Part shown: piece after piece, positions 1 to 8,926 of the stretch
Position numbering within the stretch: position 1 is the stretch's first letter
How the letters are laid out: each line of letters starts with the position of its first letter
Origin: Clostridia bacterium
GTDB taxonomy: Bacteria > Bacillota > Clostridia > Christensenellales > Aristaeellaceae
DNA: 37,294 nt
NCBI GenBank assembly: GCA_017544935.1
Contig: JAFYDF010000143.1
Span: 1-37,294, forward strand
Reading direction: 5' to 3'
The notes under the pieces: generated by a model
Database searches by the model: none
What the model saw: the letters and a program-made list of their open reading frames with translations, nothing else
What the model was told of the DNA's origin: nothing
Program-made: the position numbers and the translations under genes

Positions 1-13
1 TACTGGGCCACTT

Positions 14-89
14 TGGTGGGAACAACAGGGCTCGAACCTGTGACCCTTTGCTTGTAAGGCAAATGCTCTCCCAGCTGAGCTATGCTCCC
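14..89 (-). tRNA. tRNA-Val (anticodon UAC)
   Basis: Read on the minus strand this is a complete 76-nt cloverleaf. The acceptor arms GGGAGCA and TGTTCCC pair (one G-T), the D arm is GCTC..GAGC, and the anticodon stem TTTGC/GCAAA holds a CTTACAA loop with anticodon TAC, which reads GUA valine codons. The T arm carries GGTTCGAGCC, and CCA is encoded at 14-16. It stands alone in this window with its own promoter at 123-151; any further tRNA downstream would lie off the left edge. Confidence 0.96.
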
Positions 90-122
90 CCACGGCGCAC
101 TGTGATCTACAGCGCGTTTATT

Positions 123-151
123 ATCATAGTCCTGTTCGGTGCATTTGTCAA
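123..151 (-). promoter_or_regulatory. sigma-A promoter of the tRNA-Val gene
   Basis: On the minus strand TTGACA (146-151) is followed after exactly 17 bases by TATGAT (123-128). The tRNA 5' end is about 33 bases downstream. This is a consensus-strength housekeeping promoter, as expected for a stable RNA gene. Confidence 0.85.
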
Positions 152-251
152 GGGCTTTTTTTTATTTTGCAAAAAAAGACTGAGAATAATGAGTGACTGT
201 GATGAGTACGTTAGAAACCGGGCAGAAAGATATGCTGATCAACGGCTTTTT

Positions 252-1781
252 TCAGGCTTCTGATTCCGACAGCGCGCGGTGCAGGCTGTTGACCGTTTCA
301 TTTGCCATGCAGTAGCGCCTGTACAGACGGTCATAAGCTTCCTTGCTTCCGGGATCAGGCATAAGGATCCGGTTGCTGACGGCGAGTGCTGAGGAGACTT
401 CTTCAATACTGCCATATACGCCCGAGCCAATACCGGCCAGCATGGCGGCACCCTGGACAGTGGCATCGTCGAAGGGCGAGAGCTCAATGGGCATCTGGAG
501 GAGGTCTGCCTTCATCTGCTGCCAGAACAGGTTCTTTGTACTTCCTCCGGCTACGCATACACCTTCCGGCTGCATTCCGGAAATACGGGCATGCATCTCT
601 ACAATGATCCGCGCCTGACAGCAGAGACCTTCAAAGACGGCGCGCAGAAGGTGCGGCGCTGTATGTTTAACATTGAGTCCGAGAAATGCACCGCGGTCCT
701 GGAGATTCCAGCCGGGAGCGCCGCTCCCGCGAAGATGGGGGATATAGAGCACGCCCTCTGACCCGATTGGGATTTCCGCGCATTTGCCAAGGATAGCATC
801 ATAATCTGGTGAAGTGGAGGTATCTGTCCAGTCTGACATGGAGGCAAGGTGCCTGTAGCCCCAGTCAGCAGAAGCACCGCTGGTCTTGATATCGCCCCAC
901 AGCACATAGCGCTCGGGGTCAAGATACAGGCCTATGCGTGCACCTTCCGGCGTACAGGGCACTTCTGCACCCTTTTCGCTGAGCAGTAGCCAGCTTTCAA
1001 CGGTACCGCTCGAATCCATGAGCTTGCGGCCGCTCATGCACCCGGAAGTAATGGTTGCGCATGGATGATCGTGGCCGCCTGCGAATACGCGCGTACCCCG
1101 CGGCAGACCGGTCTCTTCTGCGGCAGCTGCATTGACTGTTCCGAGCATGCTGCCGCTTTTCCTGACTTCCGGGAAGAGGGTTGCCGGCACCTGTGCGGTA
1201 TTGAGCATTTCTTTGGACCAGGAGCGCGCATGCAGGTCATATGCCAGCGTGCGGCAGGCAATGGTATAGTCTGTGGCAGTGGCGCCGCACAACTTATAAT
1301 AGACATAATCAGCCATCTGCAGCCATTTCCGGGATTTCTCATAGACTTCCGGATGATGGCTGCGCATCCACATCATTTTGGGAAGCGGAAAGGCAGCGTC
1401 AATAGGCAGCCCGCAGATCGAGAAAATGTGGTCCGCGCCGAGACGGGATTCCAGGAATGCCGCCTCATCCTTTGCTACGCCTTCATACCATGCAATGGCA
1501 GGGAACAATGGATGGCCTTCTTTGTCGATCGGAATGATCGCTTCCGCCATGGAGGTAACGGATATGCCGAGAATCTCCTGGCCTGCACAGTCTGCGGCAG
1601 TTTTCTGCAGCAGGTCACACAGACACCGCCACAGTTCCTTAGGGTCATAGTAGTTGAACCCTTCCGGTGATACATGTGTCGGTGTGGGCGCTTTATGGAT
1701 GGCAAACGGTTTGCCGTCCGCTGTGAATGCGGCTGTCTTCCAGTTTGTTGTGCCTACGTCAATGCCTATGAGAATGGCCAT
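252..1781 (-). CDS. FGGY-family carbohydrate kinase
   Basis: This 509-aa protein phosphorylates a sugar or polyol with ATP in the cytoplasm; the exact substrate cannot be read from sequence. The N-terminal FGGY domain opens with GIDVGTTNWK (Asp8 in the phosphate-binding loop). The catalytic base is probably Asp238 in GGHDH, where xylulokinases usually have GGGDQ and glycerol kinases GDQ, so it is not a textbook member of either. The C-terminal domain carries AGGSTKNLFWQQ (411-422), matching the second FGGY signature, and a helix ending in VQGAAMLAG. Length is typical (about 500 aa). The ATG at 1781 is preceded by GAGGAG at good spacing. The gene is monocistronic here, divergent from the MoxR operon, and its partner transporter is not adjacent. 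Confidence 0.88.
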   Translation of the reverse strand: MAILIGIDVGTTNWKTAAFTADGKPFAIHKAPTPTHVSPEGFNYYDPKELWRCLCDLLQKTAADCAGQEILGISVTSMAEAIIPIDKEGHPLFPAIAWYEGVAKDEAAFLESRLGADHIFSICGLPIDAAFPLPKMMWMRSHHPEVYEKSRKWLQMADYVYYKLCGATATDYTIACRTLAYDLHARSWSKEMLNTAQVPATLFPEVRKSGSMLGTVNAAAAEETGLPRGTRVFAGGHDHPCATITSGCMSGRKLMDSSGTVESWLLLSEKGAEVPCTPEGARIGLYLDPERYVLWGDIKTSGASADWGYRHLASMSDWTDTSTSPDYDAILGKCAEIPIGSEGVLYIPHLRGSGAPGWNLQDRGAFLGLNVKHTAPHLLRAVFEGLCCQARIIVEMHARISGMQPEGVCVAGGSTKNLFWQQMKADLLQMPIELSPFDDATVQGAAMLAGIGSGVYGSIEEVSSALAVSNRILMPDPGSKEAYDRLYRRYCMANETVNSLHRALSESEA

Positions 1782-1861
1782 GGCGTTCTCCTCTATACAT
1801 GTACGATGACCAAGGGATGTGCGGCAGGGGAAACATGTCAGGCGACAGATTGCTTATGTTC

Positions 1862-1867
1862 ATTATA
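1862..1867 (-). promoter_or_regulatory. candidate -10 box of the FGGY kinase gene
   Basis: A perfect TATAAT on the minus strand lies about 80 bases ahead of the kinase ATG. The -35 position is poor (TGTTTC-like at 17 bases), so an activator may be needed. Between it and the gene lies TGTCAGGCGACA (1836-1847), a small dyad TGTC/GACA that could be an operator. Inference only. Confidence 0.4.
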
Positions 1868-1944
1868 CAGCAATTCCGGGGCGGGAAACAGCACTTTTAG
1901 TAACAAAAATCGGGAATTTCATGAGGTTTACCGAGGGTTTTTCG

Positions 1945-1973
1945 TTCCATTCGGCAGGAAAGTATGGTATACT
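1945..1973 (+). promoter_or_regulatory. extended -10 promoter of the MoxR operon
   Basis: TATACT at 1968-1973 is preceded by TG at the extended -10 position (TGG-TATACT). A weak -35 (TTCCAT, 1945-1950) sits 17 bases upstream. The first gene starts 32 bases downstream at 2006 after AAAGGAG. Confidence 0.6.
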
Positions 1974-2005
1974 TATTTAGATGGAGAGGGAAAGGAGCCG
2001 ACATT

Positions 2006-2953
2006 ATGCAGCCAGATCGGATCGCAGTACTCGCCGGCCGCATTGTTGAGAATATTTCGCGTGTGATCGTGGGCAAGGAAGAAATGCTGACCCTCATGGT
2101 CACCGCTGTGCTGGCGCGCGGACATATCCTTCTGGAGGATGTCCCCGGCACGGGGAAAACGGTCACAGCGCGCAGCCTGGCGCGTTCACTGGGCGGCAAG
2201 TTTTCCCGTATCCAGTTTACGCCGGACCTGCTGCCTGCGGATATCACAGGCACACGCGTTTACCGGCAGGATGAAGGGGAGTTTGTTTTCCATGCCGGAC
2301 CGGTGTTCGCAAACATCCTGCTTGCGGACGAGATCAACCGTGCCACACCGCGCACACAGAGCGCGCTGCTGGAATGCATGGAGGAGCGCCAGGTCACTGA
2401 GAGCGGCGTGACTCATGCATTACCTGAACCGTTCCTGGTACTTGCAACGCAGAACCCGGTCGAGACACAGGGTACTTTCCCGCTGCCGGAGGCACAACTG
2501 GACCGCTTTCTGATGCGTCTGACGCCCGGCTGGCCGGAAACGGCGGATGCACTGCGGATCCTCGAGCGATTCCTGAAGGATGAGCCGCTGCAGACGTTGC
2601 AGAGCGTTACGACCTGCGAAGAGATCCGTGAAGCGCAGCAGTCATTGCCGCAGTGCGAGGTCTCCGAAGCAGTACGCGAATACATTGTTGCACTTTGCGA
2701 GTTTACACGCAAAGATGAACGCTCGCAGCTGGGAGTCAGCCCCCGCGGCATGCTTGCCCTGATGCGCGCTGCACAGGCGCTTGCACTTGTGCAGGGTCGT
2801 GGATTCGTTATTCCGGATGACGTACAGCGCCTGGCTGTACCCGTGCTCGCACACCGCGTGATCCCGCGCGGACTGTACGGGCGCAGTGATGCTTCCCAGA
2901 AGATCATCCGTGACGCGCTCGCCGCAGTGCCTGTACCGACAGAACGCAGGTAA
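2006..2953 (+). CDS. MoxR-family AAA+ ATPase
   Basis: This 315-aa AAA+ ATPase is thought to act as a chaperone that remodels or activates partner proteins, often von Willebrand-type or DUF58 proteins encoded beside it. Walker A is GTGKT (about residues 48-52) and Walker B is ILLADE (about 104-109), followed by INRATPRTQSALLE, a hallmark of the MoxR group. ATQNPVETQGTFPLPEAQLDRF, the sensor/arginine region, is also present in the middle of the protein. I chose ATG 2006 because AAAGGAG lies eight bases ahead; an upstream in-frame ATG at 1964 falls inside the promoter. It is first in a plus-strand operon and is followed four bases later by a DUF58 gene, the classic MoxR-DUF58 pairing. Confidence 0.92.
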   Translation: MQPDRIAVLAGRIVENISRVIVGKEEMLTLMVTAVLARGHILLEDVPGTGKTVTARSLARSLGGKFSRIQFTPDLLPADITGTRVYRQDEGEFVFHAGPVFANILLADEINRATPRTQSALLECMEERQVTESGVTHALPEPFLVLATQNPVETQGTFPLPEAQLDRFLMRLTPGWPETADALRILERFLKDEPLQTLQSVTTCEEIREAQQSLPQCEVSEAVREYIVALCEFTRKDERSQLGVSPRGMLALMRAAQALALVQGRGFVIPDDVQRLAVPVLAHRVIPRGLYGRSDASQKIIRDALAAVPVPTERR

Positions 2954-2957
2954 GCAG

Positions 2958-4034
2958 ATGGACGCGCTGCTGATCGCCGTCATATTCTTTGCCCTGGCAC
3001 TGGTGCAGTCAGTGCTGGTTACACGCTTCGGTCTGCGCGGCTTTTCCTACCGCCGCGATTTTCCGCAGCGTGCGGCATCCTGTGGCGATACAGTGGATTT
3101 TATTGAGGTCATCCGCAACCGTAGCCCGTTCCTGCTGCCATGGGTGCGCCTGGAGATGCGTATCCCGCCTTCTTTCCTCTTTTCCACCAAGGAGGAAGTG
3201 GATATCCGCGGGAACAACTATCACAAGAGCGTATTTACCCTGACTCCGTTCTCACAGGTCACGCGCAGGCATCGCGTGAAACTGCAGCACAGAGGACACT
3301 TTGTGCTGACGCAGACCTCCATGACAGCGAGCGACCTTTTCGGAATGAACCGTATTGACCGTGACCTGGAAGCGCCGGCGGAGCTGTTTGTATATCCCGC
3401 ACTGCTTGATGCTTCGGCTGCGGATCTGCCTTCATCCAGGGCTCAGGGCGAGGTCAGCGTAATGCGCTGGATCCAGCCGGATCCGTTCCTGATCAACGGG
3501 ATCCGTGCCTACCGGGCAGGGGATGCGGAGCGTGATGTGCACTGGGCGGCTACAGCACGCACAGGGGAACTGCAGGTCAAGACCCATGATTTTACAGCCG
3601 ATCCGCGGCTGATGGTGATCATTAATGCCCAGAAGGGCGAAGACCAGTGGAGTGACCTGATGGATTACGAGCAGCCGCAGATCGAATACGCGATCTCACT
3701 GGCTGCCACGATGTGCATGAACGCCCTGGAACAGGGCACGGAAGCAGGGTTTGCTGCGAACATGCCGCTGGAGGAAGGCGGCGACTGTGCAGTACTGCTG
3801 CCGGCACGCGGTGCCGGACGCCGGGAGGAGATCATGCGCGCCATGGCCTGCCTGCTGATCCGCCGGATCCGCAGCTTTCCGACTTTCCTTGAACAGCTGG
3901 ACCAGCTTCACGGTATGGATATCGTGCTATTGTCCAGTTATGACAGCCCGACCATCCGTGAAAAGATGGAACTGCTTCGCCGCCGCGGGAACAGCGTAAC
4001 GCTGAAAGTACTGGAGGCGATAGCAGATGCGTAG
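2958..4034 (+). CDS. DUF58-domain protein
   Basis: This 358-aa protein is the usual partner of MoxR ATPases. It starts with one or two hydrophobic segments (about residues 3-22) and then a beta-rich region. The DUF58 signature follows near residue 180: IRAYRAGDAERDVHWAATAR and then LQVKTHD, matching the family pattern of a charged D-x-x-R-x-I-x-W-x-x-x-A-R motif. After that comes a VWA-like part. The function of DUF58 proteins is not settled; roles in envelope or spore-related assembly have been suggested for MoxR/DUF58 loci. ATG 2958 is preferred over an upstream in-frame ATG inside moxR because it follows the moxR stop directly. The next gene overlaps it by eight bases, so translation is probably coupled. 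Confidence 0.85.
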   Translation: MDALLIAVIFFALALVQSVLVTRFGLRGFSYRRDFPQRAASCGDTVDFIEVIRNRSPFLLPWVRLEMRIPPSFLFSTKEEVDIRGNNYHKSVFTLTPFSQVTRRHRVKLQHRGHFVLTQTSMTASDLFGMNRIDRDLEAPAELFVYPALLDASAADLPSSRAQGEVSVMRWIQPDPFLINGIRAYRAGDAERDVHWAATARTGELQVKTHDFTADPRLMVIINAQKGEDQWSDLMDYEQPQIEYAISLAATMCMNALEQGTEAGFAANMPLEEGGDCAVLLPARGAGRREEIMRAMACLLIRRIRSFPTFLEQLDQLHGMDIVLLSSYDSPTIREKMELLRRRGNSVTLKVLEAIADA

Positions 4035-5259
4035 AAGTGTCATTCTGAGCAAAGCTTTCGCCACGTTAGGTGCTTTCCTGCTGATCGCGCCCGTCTTTCT
4101 GCTTGTTGGGACAGGCATGACACCTGAACGCCCGCTGCCCTGGCTGCTGCCTGCTCTGGCTGCACTGCTGTTCGCATGCGCGGTGCGTGCTCTTCCGCAC
4201 AGGCTGCGTATTCCTGGAGCAATTATTGCGCTGGTCATGACAATTGGCGGAACCCTGGCCATTGGCTGGGGTTATCACAATGTGTTCGGCCTGTACTTTA
4301 TTGCATTGCTGACGATCCCTGTGACGTTGCTGCATCTCCTGGCCTTGACGCAGCAGAGCGGGGAGGAGTATCATCAGGCCGTATGGTATGCAGGTATGAT
4401 GGCATACCTGCTCGCACGTGCTGTAACCGGTTCAATGGCGCTTCGGCCTGCGAGACCTTTGCTCATGAACCTGTGCCTTGCCTATTTTGTGTATGCGGTC
4501 TTTGCAATGAATGCACAGTCCCTGCATGACGGAATGGGCGGGGGACGTGCTCCATCCAGGCTTATGCGCCTGCGCAACAGGCTGACTTCACTGCTGATCT
4601 GTGCCGCTTTGCTTGTGCTGACGCATATTCCGCAGCTGAAGCAGGCGCTGGAAACGGCAATCGAGGCTATAAAGCGTGCTATCATCTGGCTGCTCAGCCT
4701 GTTTTCTTTTGCCAGGGAGAGCGTGCGGGACGCTGGAGAAGCTGGAAGGCCTGATCTGGGACTTGGTGATCCGGCCGGAGAACCGTCCGCGTTCCTGGTC
4801 TTCCTTGAGAAAGTATTGCGGATAATCGCAATCATTCTCGCCGCAGCCATTGTGAGTTATGTGCTGTTCCTGCTCGGCCGTGCCGTAGTCAGGGGAATAC
4901 GTTGGCTGATTCGAAAGCTGCGCGATTATGCTTCTACAGTAACTGAGGCGTATGAGGATACGGTGGAAAGCCTCGTTGACTGGGGCGATGTGAAAGCGGC
5001 ATTGCGCGAACGCCAGCAGAAGGCAAAGATCCGGCGCGAAGAACGCGTGCCATGGGAACGGCTGACTCCGCGGCAGCGGGTTCGGAGAAGCTATCAGATC
5101 TTCCTGAGACGGCACCCGGATGTGCCTGACTGCCGTACAGCGCGACAGACACTGGACCGCCAGAAAGAAATGGCAGCCATATATGAGGAAGCGCGCTACA
5201 GCAGCGCGGAAATCAGCGAGACAGCCGCGGAGAGCACACGTGCGCTGCAGAAGCAATAA
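4027..5259 (+). CDS. polytopic membrane protein with C-terminal DUF4129-like tail
   Basis: This 410-aa protein has several hydrophobic helices in its first 200 residues, a further one near residues 265-290, and a basic cytoplasmic tail. The tail (ERLTPRQRVRRSYQIFLRR and later YEEARYSSAE) resembles the DUF4129-type ending found on transglutaminase-like proteins of MoxR/DUF58 operons, but I see no transglutaminase Cys-His-Asp domain, so this may be a reduced form. It overlaps the end of the DUF58 gene, which points to a membrane complex with it. The DUF4129 call is from the C-terminal pattern only and is moderate; the membrane-protein call is firm. Confidence 0.7.
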   Translation: MRRSVILSKAFATLGAFLLIAPVFLLVGTGMTPERPLPWLLPALAALLFACAVRALPHRLRIPGAIIALVMTIGGTLAIGWGYHNVFGLYFIALLTIPVTLLHLLALTQQSGEEYHQAVWYAGMMAYLLARAVTGSMALRPARPLLMNLCLAYFVYAVFAMNAQSLHDGMGGGRAPSRLMRLRNRLTSLLICAALLVLTHIPQLKQALETAIEAIKRAIIWLLSLFSFARESVRDAGEAGRPDLGLGDPAGEPSAFLVFLEKVLRIIAIILAAAIVSYVLFLLGRAVVRGIRWLIRKLRDYASTVTEAYEDTVESLVDWGDVKAALRERQQKAKIRREERVPWERLTPRQRVRRSYQIFLRRHPDVPDCRTARQTLDRQKEMAAIYEEARYSSAEISETAAESTRALQKQ

Positions 5260-5277
5260 ACCGATAAGAGGGGCAAA

Positions 5278-5949
5278 ATGAAAGCAATTATCTGGGACAT
5301 GGACGGCACAATAACGGATTCAGAACAGTTCTGGACGGCAAATCCGTTCCGGATGCTGGAACATTTTGGCGTGCCTGACCCCCGTGGGAAGAATGCGCCA
5401 TGGTTCCAGACGCATTACTCGGAGTCGATCAAGGCATACCTAGAGTCTCCTGACTGCAAGCTGAACATGACATTTGAGGAGTGCATCATCTGGGGCAAGA
5501 ACTATGTCTATTCACATGCGTACTCTGAAGGAACTCCCATGAAACCGCATGCGCGCGAGTCACTCGAGGCAGCCAGCGCCCTGCATATTCCCATGTGCCT
5601 TCTTTCCGCGACCGAGCAGCAGGCGCTCAAATATACGCTGTTCCGGAACAACATGGAGCACTATTTCAGCTTCTGGCTGACAACCGCGAACCGTCCGCTG
5701 AACAAGCATCATCCTGAGCTTTTCCAGCAGGTCGCTGACCGGATGGGCGTAGCCCTGACAGACTGCCTGCTGATCGAGGATTCCCTGTACTCCATGAAAA
5801 CAGGCAAGGCGGTGGGATGCAAGGTCTGGGCAATCGAAGATCCCAAGCATGTACGGGACAAGGAGAAGATCATTGCTCTGGCTGACCGCTACTTTGAGGA
5901 CCATGTCCAGCTCGCGAAAGCGCTGCGCGAAGATTTTAAGGTTAACTGA
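5278..5949 (+). CDS. HAD-superfamily hydrolase, beta-phosphoglucomutase/phosphatase type
   Basis: This 223-aa cytoplasmic protein has the HAD motif I WDMDGTITDS, with nucleophile Asp7 and acid/base Asp9. Motif II lies at CLLSAT. An acidic motif IV (LLIEDSLYSMKTGKAVG, about residues 163-180) is the magnesium site. A helical cap lies between motifs I and II, as in the CbbY/Gph group. The substrate is unknown: a sugar phosphate or phosphoglycolate is typical. It lies 18 bases after the membrane gene, with AGAGGGG ahead of its ATG, and is followed at 18 bases by an AlaX gene. Co-transcription with the phosphoglucomutase two genes later fits a sugar-phosphate role, but this is inference. Confidence 0.85.
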   Translation: MKAIIWDMDGTITDSEQFWTANPFRMLEHFGVPDPRGKNAPWFQTHYSESIKAYLESPDCKLNMTFEECIIWGKNYVYSHAYSEGTPMKPHARESLEAASALHIPMCLLSATEQQALKYTLFRNNMEHYFSFWLTTANRPLNKHHPELFQQVADRMGVALTDCLLIEDSLYSMKTGKAVGCKVWAIEDPKHVRDKEKIIALADRYFEDHVQLAKALREDFKVN

Positions 5950-5967
5950 GATGCTGCGGAGGGTATT

Positions 5968-7137
5968 GTGATCACCGATCGGCTTTACTATGATGACGCA
6001 TATCTGACTGAATTTGACGCGCATGTCATCTGCGTGCGCGCGGACGGCTGGATCGCGCTGGACCGCTCGGCTTTCTATCCGACGTCCGGCGGACAGCCCT
6101 ATGATACCGGCATTCTGGAGACGGACAATGCTACGGCCCATGTGACCGATGTCCAGGTGGACAAGGATGTAGTGTGGCATTGTGTAGATATGCCGCTGCA
6201 TGAAGGCCAGCGCGTTCATGGACGTATTGACTGGACACGGCGCTTTGAGCATATGCAGCAGCATGCAGCCGACCATATGCTGGCCGGAGCCGCATGGGAA
6301 TTATATGGCGGCGTGACGATCGGCCTGCATCTCGGACGTGAGGACAGCACAATCGACATGGAACTGCCCGGCGGACGCACCCGCCTGACGACAGAGGAAA
6401 CAGACACGCTCGAGGCACTTGTGAACGCACGCGTGCAGCGGGATGACATGATCCAGTGCTGGTTCCCTTCCCCAAGAGAGCTTGAAGGCCTGCCGCTGCG
6501 CAAACGGCCTACGGTCAGCACACATGTGCGCGTTGTAGCCATGGGCGATTATGAAATGGTCGCCTGCGGCGGTACGCATCCGAGCACGACCGGACAGATC
6601 GGAATGATCAAGATCCTTGACTGCACACCGGCGCATGGGAAGATGCGGCTGAGGTTCGTTGCAGGCATGCGTGCCGTGCGTTATCTGCAGCGTGCCGTAC
6701 GCTGCGCAGATGCTGTTGCGTCAGCACTGTCAGGGGATATAGACAACGCGGCGGAACTGCTGCAGCAGGAGCGTGATCATGCGGCGGAAGAACGCAGGGA
6801 ACTGCGGAAAAACCTGACAGGTGCTGCTGTAGAGATGGTAATGGCCAAAGGCAAAGACGGTATCTATGCCGCACACCTGTCCTTCGCAGACAGGGAGACA
6901 CTGCTGCGTGTGGCGAGCGAACTGACGCGCGACCCGCAGGCAACGGTTCTGCTTTCCTGCCCGCAGGCGAACGGCAGCTGTGCGCTGGTGTTCGGCAGGG
7001 GTACTGCGGTCGAGACGGACATGGCGGCACTGCTGCGTGCCAGCGGTGCGCGCGGCGGCGGGAAGCCGGACCTCGCGCAGGGAAGCGCACAGGATGAAGG
7101 AGCACCGCAGCGGGCATACGCCCTGCTGTGCAAATAA
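5968..7137 (+). CDS. AlaX-type alanyl-tRNA editing protein with DHHA1 domain
   Basis: This 389-aa protein resembles the editing half of alanyl-tRNA synthetase and should hydrolyse mischarged Ser- or Gly-tRNA(Ala). The zinc ligands are visible: H95 and H99 in EHMQQHAADH, and C200 and H204 in CGGTH. SAFYPTSGGQPYDTG (34-48) is the typical N-terminal editing-fold loop. The C-terminal DHHA1 domain ends with the glycine-rich RGGGKPDLAQGSA. No aminoacylation domain is present, and the length fits the long AlaX class. It starts with GTG at 5968 behind GGAGG (5958-5962). It is fifth in the MoxR operon, so its link to the other genes is probably only transcriptional. Confidence 0.9.
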   Translation: MITDRLYYDDAYLTEFDAHVICVRADGWIALDRSAFYPTSGGQPYDTGILETDNATAHVTDVQVDKDVVWHCVDMPLHEGQRVHGRIDWTRRFEHMQQHAADHMLAGAAWELYGGVTIGLHLGREDSTIDMELPGGRTRLTTEETDTLEALVNARVQRDDMIQCWFPSPRELEGLPLRKRPTVSTHVRVVAMGDYEMVACGGTHPSTTGQIGMIKILDCTPAHGKMRLRFVAGMRAVRYLQRAVRCADAVASALSGDIDNAAELLQQERDHAAEERRELRKNLTGAAVEMVMAKGKDGIYAAHLSFADRETLLRVASELTRDPQATVLLSCPQANGSCALVFGRGTAVETDMAALLRASGARGGGKPDLAQGSAQDEGAPQRAYALLCK

Positions 7138-7168
7138 ATATGATTCAATAATGAGGGAGGATATACAC

Positions 7169-8860
7169 ATGAACGAAGTGATCACCAAGCGTTACGAGAC
7201 ATGGCTGGCTGAGGTGACCGATGCGGAGCTGGCTGCCGACCTGGCAGCTATGAAGGGCAAGGAAGACCTGATCGAGGATGCATTTTTCCGGGAGCTGGAG
7301 TTCGGCACAGGCGGCATGCGCGGTGTGCTGGGTGCCGGCACCAATCGTATGAACATCTATACCGTTGCGCGCGCGGCGCAGGGATTGGCGAACTATGTGG
7401 TCGCTAACTTCGCTGAGAAGGACCGCAGCATTGCCATTAGCTATGACAGCCGCATTCATTCCTTCGATTTTGCACGCATTTCCGCTGCCGTATTCGCTGC
7501 TAACGGCGTTCACGCATATATCTATCAGCAGCTGATGCCCACGCCCTGCCTGAGCTTTGCCGTGCGCGCCCTGAAGTGCGCTGCGGGCGTCATGGTGACC
7601 GCGTCGCATAACCCCAGCAAGTATAACGGCTATAAGGTCTATGGCTCTGACGGCTGCCAGATCACGACTGAAGCGGCCGATATCATTCTGGGCGCGATCG
7701 AAAGTGTAGATACCTTCCGTGATGTGAAGAAAGTCACTTTTGAACAGGGACTAGAGGGCGGCCTCATCGAATGGACTCCTGACTGGGTATACAATGATTT
7801 CGTGGCGGCTGTGCACGGCCAGTCCATGCTGACTGAGGCGGACAAGGTAGATAAGAACGTGGCCATCGTGTATTCACCGCTGAACGGCACCGGCCTCAAG
7901 CCTGTGACCCGTACGCTGAGCGAGAGTGGCTTCACCAACATAACCGTAGTCCGTGAGCAGGAAAAACCTGATGGGCATTTCCCGACCTGCCCGTATCCGA
8001 ACCCGGAAATCCGCGAGGCTATGCAGCTGGGCATGGAGTATGCGGAGCGCGAGAACGCTGACCTGCTGCTTGCGACTGACCCCGACTGCGACCGCGTTGG
8101 TATCGCGGTGCGCGATGAGAAGGGTGAATATGTATTGCTGACGGGTAACCAGACCGGCTTGCTGCTGCTCGACTTCGTCTGCAGCCGCCGTGTTGCGACC
8201 GGCCGTATGCCGGAGCGTCCCGTTGCCGTGAAGACCATCGTGAGCATGGATCTGGCGACCCGCATTGCCGAGCACTATGGCGTTGAGATGCGCGATGTGC
8301 TGACCGGCTTCAAGTTCATCGGCGAACAGATTGCGCTGCTTGAAAAGGAAGGCCGTGAAGATGCCTATATCTTCGGCTTCGAAGAGAGCTACGGTTATCT
8401 GTCCGGCAGTTATGTCCGTGACAAGGATGCTGTTGACGCTTCATTCCTGATCTGCGAGATGTTTGCCTGGTATAAGAGCCAGGGCATCAGCCTGCTGGAC
8501 AAGCTGAACGCGATCTATGCAGAGTATGGCTACTGCCTCAACAATACTCACAGCTACGCCTTTGACGGTGCTGCCGGCTTTGAAAAGATGAAGGGCATTA
8601 TGCAGTCCTTCCGCGGTGAGATCAAAGCGTTCGCCGGTATCCCCGTACTGGAATGCCTGGATTATGCTAAGGGCTTGAACGGACTGCCCAAGTCTGATGT
8701 GCTCAAGTTCCGCATGGAAGGCAATTGCTCTGTTGTAGTACGTCCCAGCGGAACCGAACCCAAACTGAAGGCTTATATCTCTGTCAGCGCGCCGGACCGC
8801 GAAGCTGCTGAGAAGATCGAAGCCGCTATTGCCAAGGATCTCGAAAAGTATTTCGCATAA
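7169..8860 (+). CDS. phosphoglucomutase/phosphomannomutase (alpha-D-phosphohexomutase)
   Basis: This 563-aa enzyme interconverts hexose 1-phosphate and 6-phosphate in the cytoplasm, supplying sugar nucleotides for wall and polysaccharide synthesis. The four-domain family is clear: catalytic Ser146 in VTASHNPSKYNGYKVYG, the metal loop DPDCDR, the sugar-binding GFEESYGYL and the phosphate loop RPSGTEPK near the C-terminus. Size matches Firmicute PgcA-like enzymes (about 570-580 aa). ATG 7169 follows GGGAGG at 7155-7160; an upstream open extension overlaps alaX and is not needed. It is last in the operon and is followed by a strong terminator at 8874-8926. Confidence 0.94.
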   Translation: MNEVITKRYETWLAEVTDAELAADLAAMKGKEDLIEDAFFRELEFGTGGMRGVLGAGTNRMNIYTVARAAQGLANYVVANFAEKDRSIAISYDSRIHSFDFARISAAVFAANGVHAYIYQQLMPTPCLSFAVRALKCAAGVMVTASHNPSKYNGYKVYGSDGCQITTEAADIILGAIESVDTFRDVKKVTFEQGLEGGLIEWTPDWVYNDFVAAVHGQSMLTEADKVDKNVAIVYSPLNGTGLKPVTRTLSESGFTNITVVREQEKPDGHFPTCPYPNPEIREAMQLGMEYAERENADLLLATDPDCDRVGIAVRDEKGEYVLLTGNQTGLLLLDFVCSRRVATGRMPERPVAVKTIVSMDLATRIAEHYGVEMRDVLTGFKFIGEQIALLEKEGREDAYIFGFEESYGYLSGSYVRDKDAVDASFLICEMFAWYKSQGISLLDKLNAIYAEYGYCLNNTHSYAFDGAAGFEKMKGIMQSFRGEIKAFAGIPVLECLDYAKGLNGLPKSDVLKFRMEGNCSVVVRPSGTEPKLKAYISVSAPDREAAEKIEAAIAKDLEKYFA

Positions 8861-8873
8861 GACAGTATACTAT

Positions 8874-8926
8874 AGCCGCCAGGGAGCTTCTTCCATGCCG
8901 GAAGCATCTCTCTGGTGGCTTTTTTT
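8874..8926 (+). terminator. intrinsic terminator of the MoxR-pgcA operon
   Basis: AGCCGCCAGGGAG (8874-8886) pairs with CTCTCTGGTGGCT (8908-8920) with two G-U pairs. An inner TTCC/GGAA pairing is present, and a run of seven T follows. It sits 13 bases after the phosphohexomutase stop. Confidence 0.9.

Noticed and set aside
1964-2005. Longer MoxR start at ATG 1964
   Set aside because: It overlaps the extended -10 promoter, and the AAAGGAG site serves ATG 2006.
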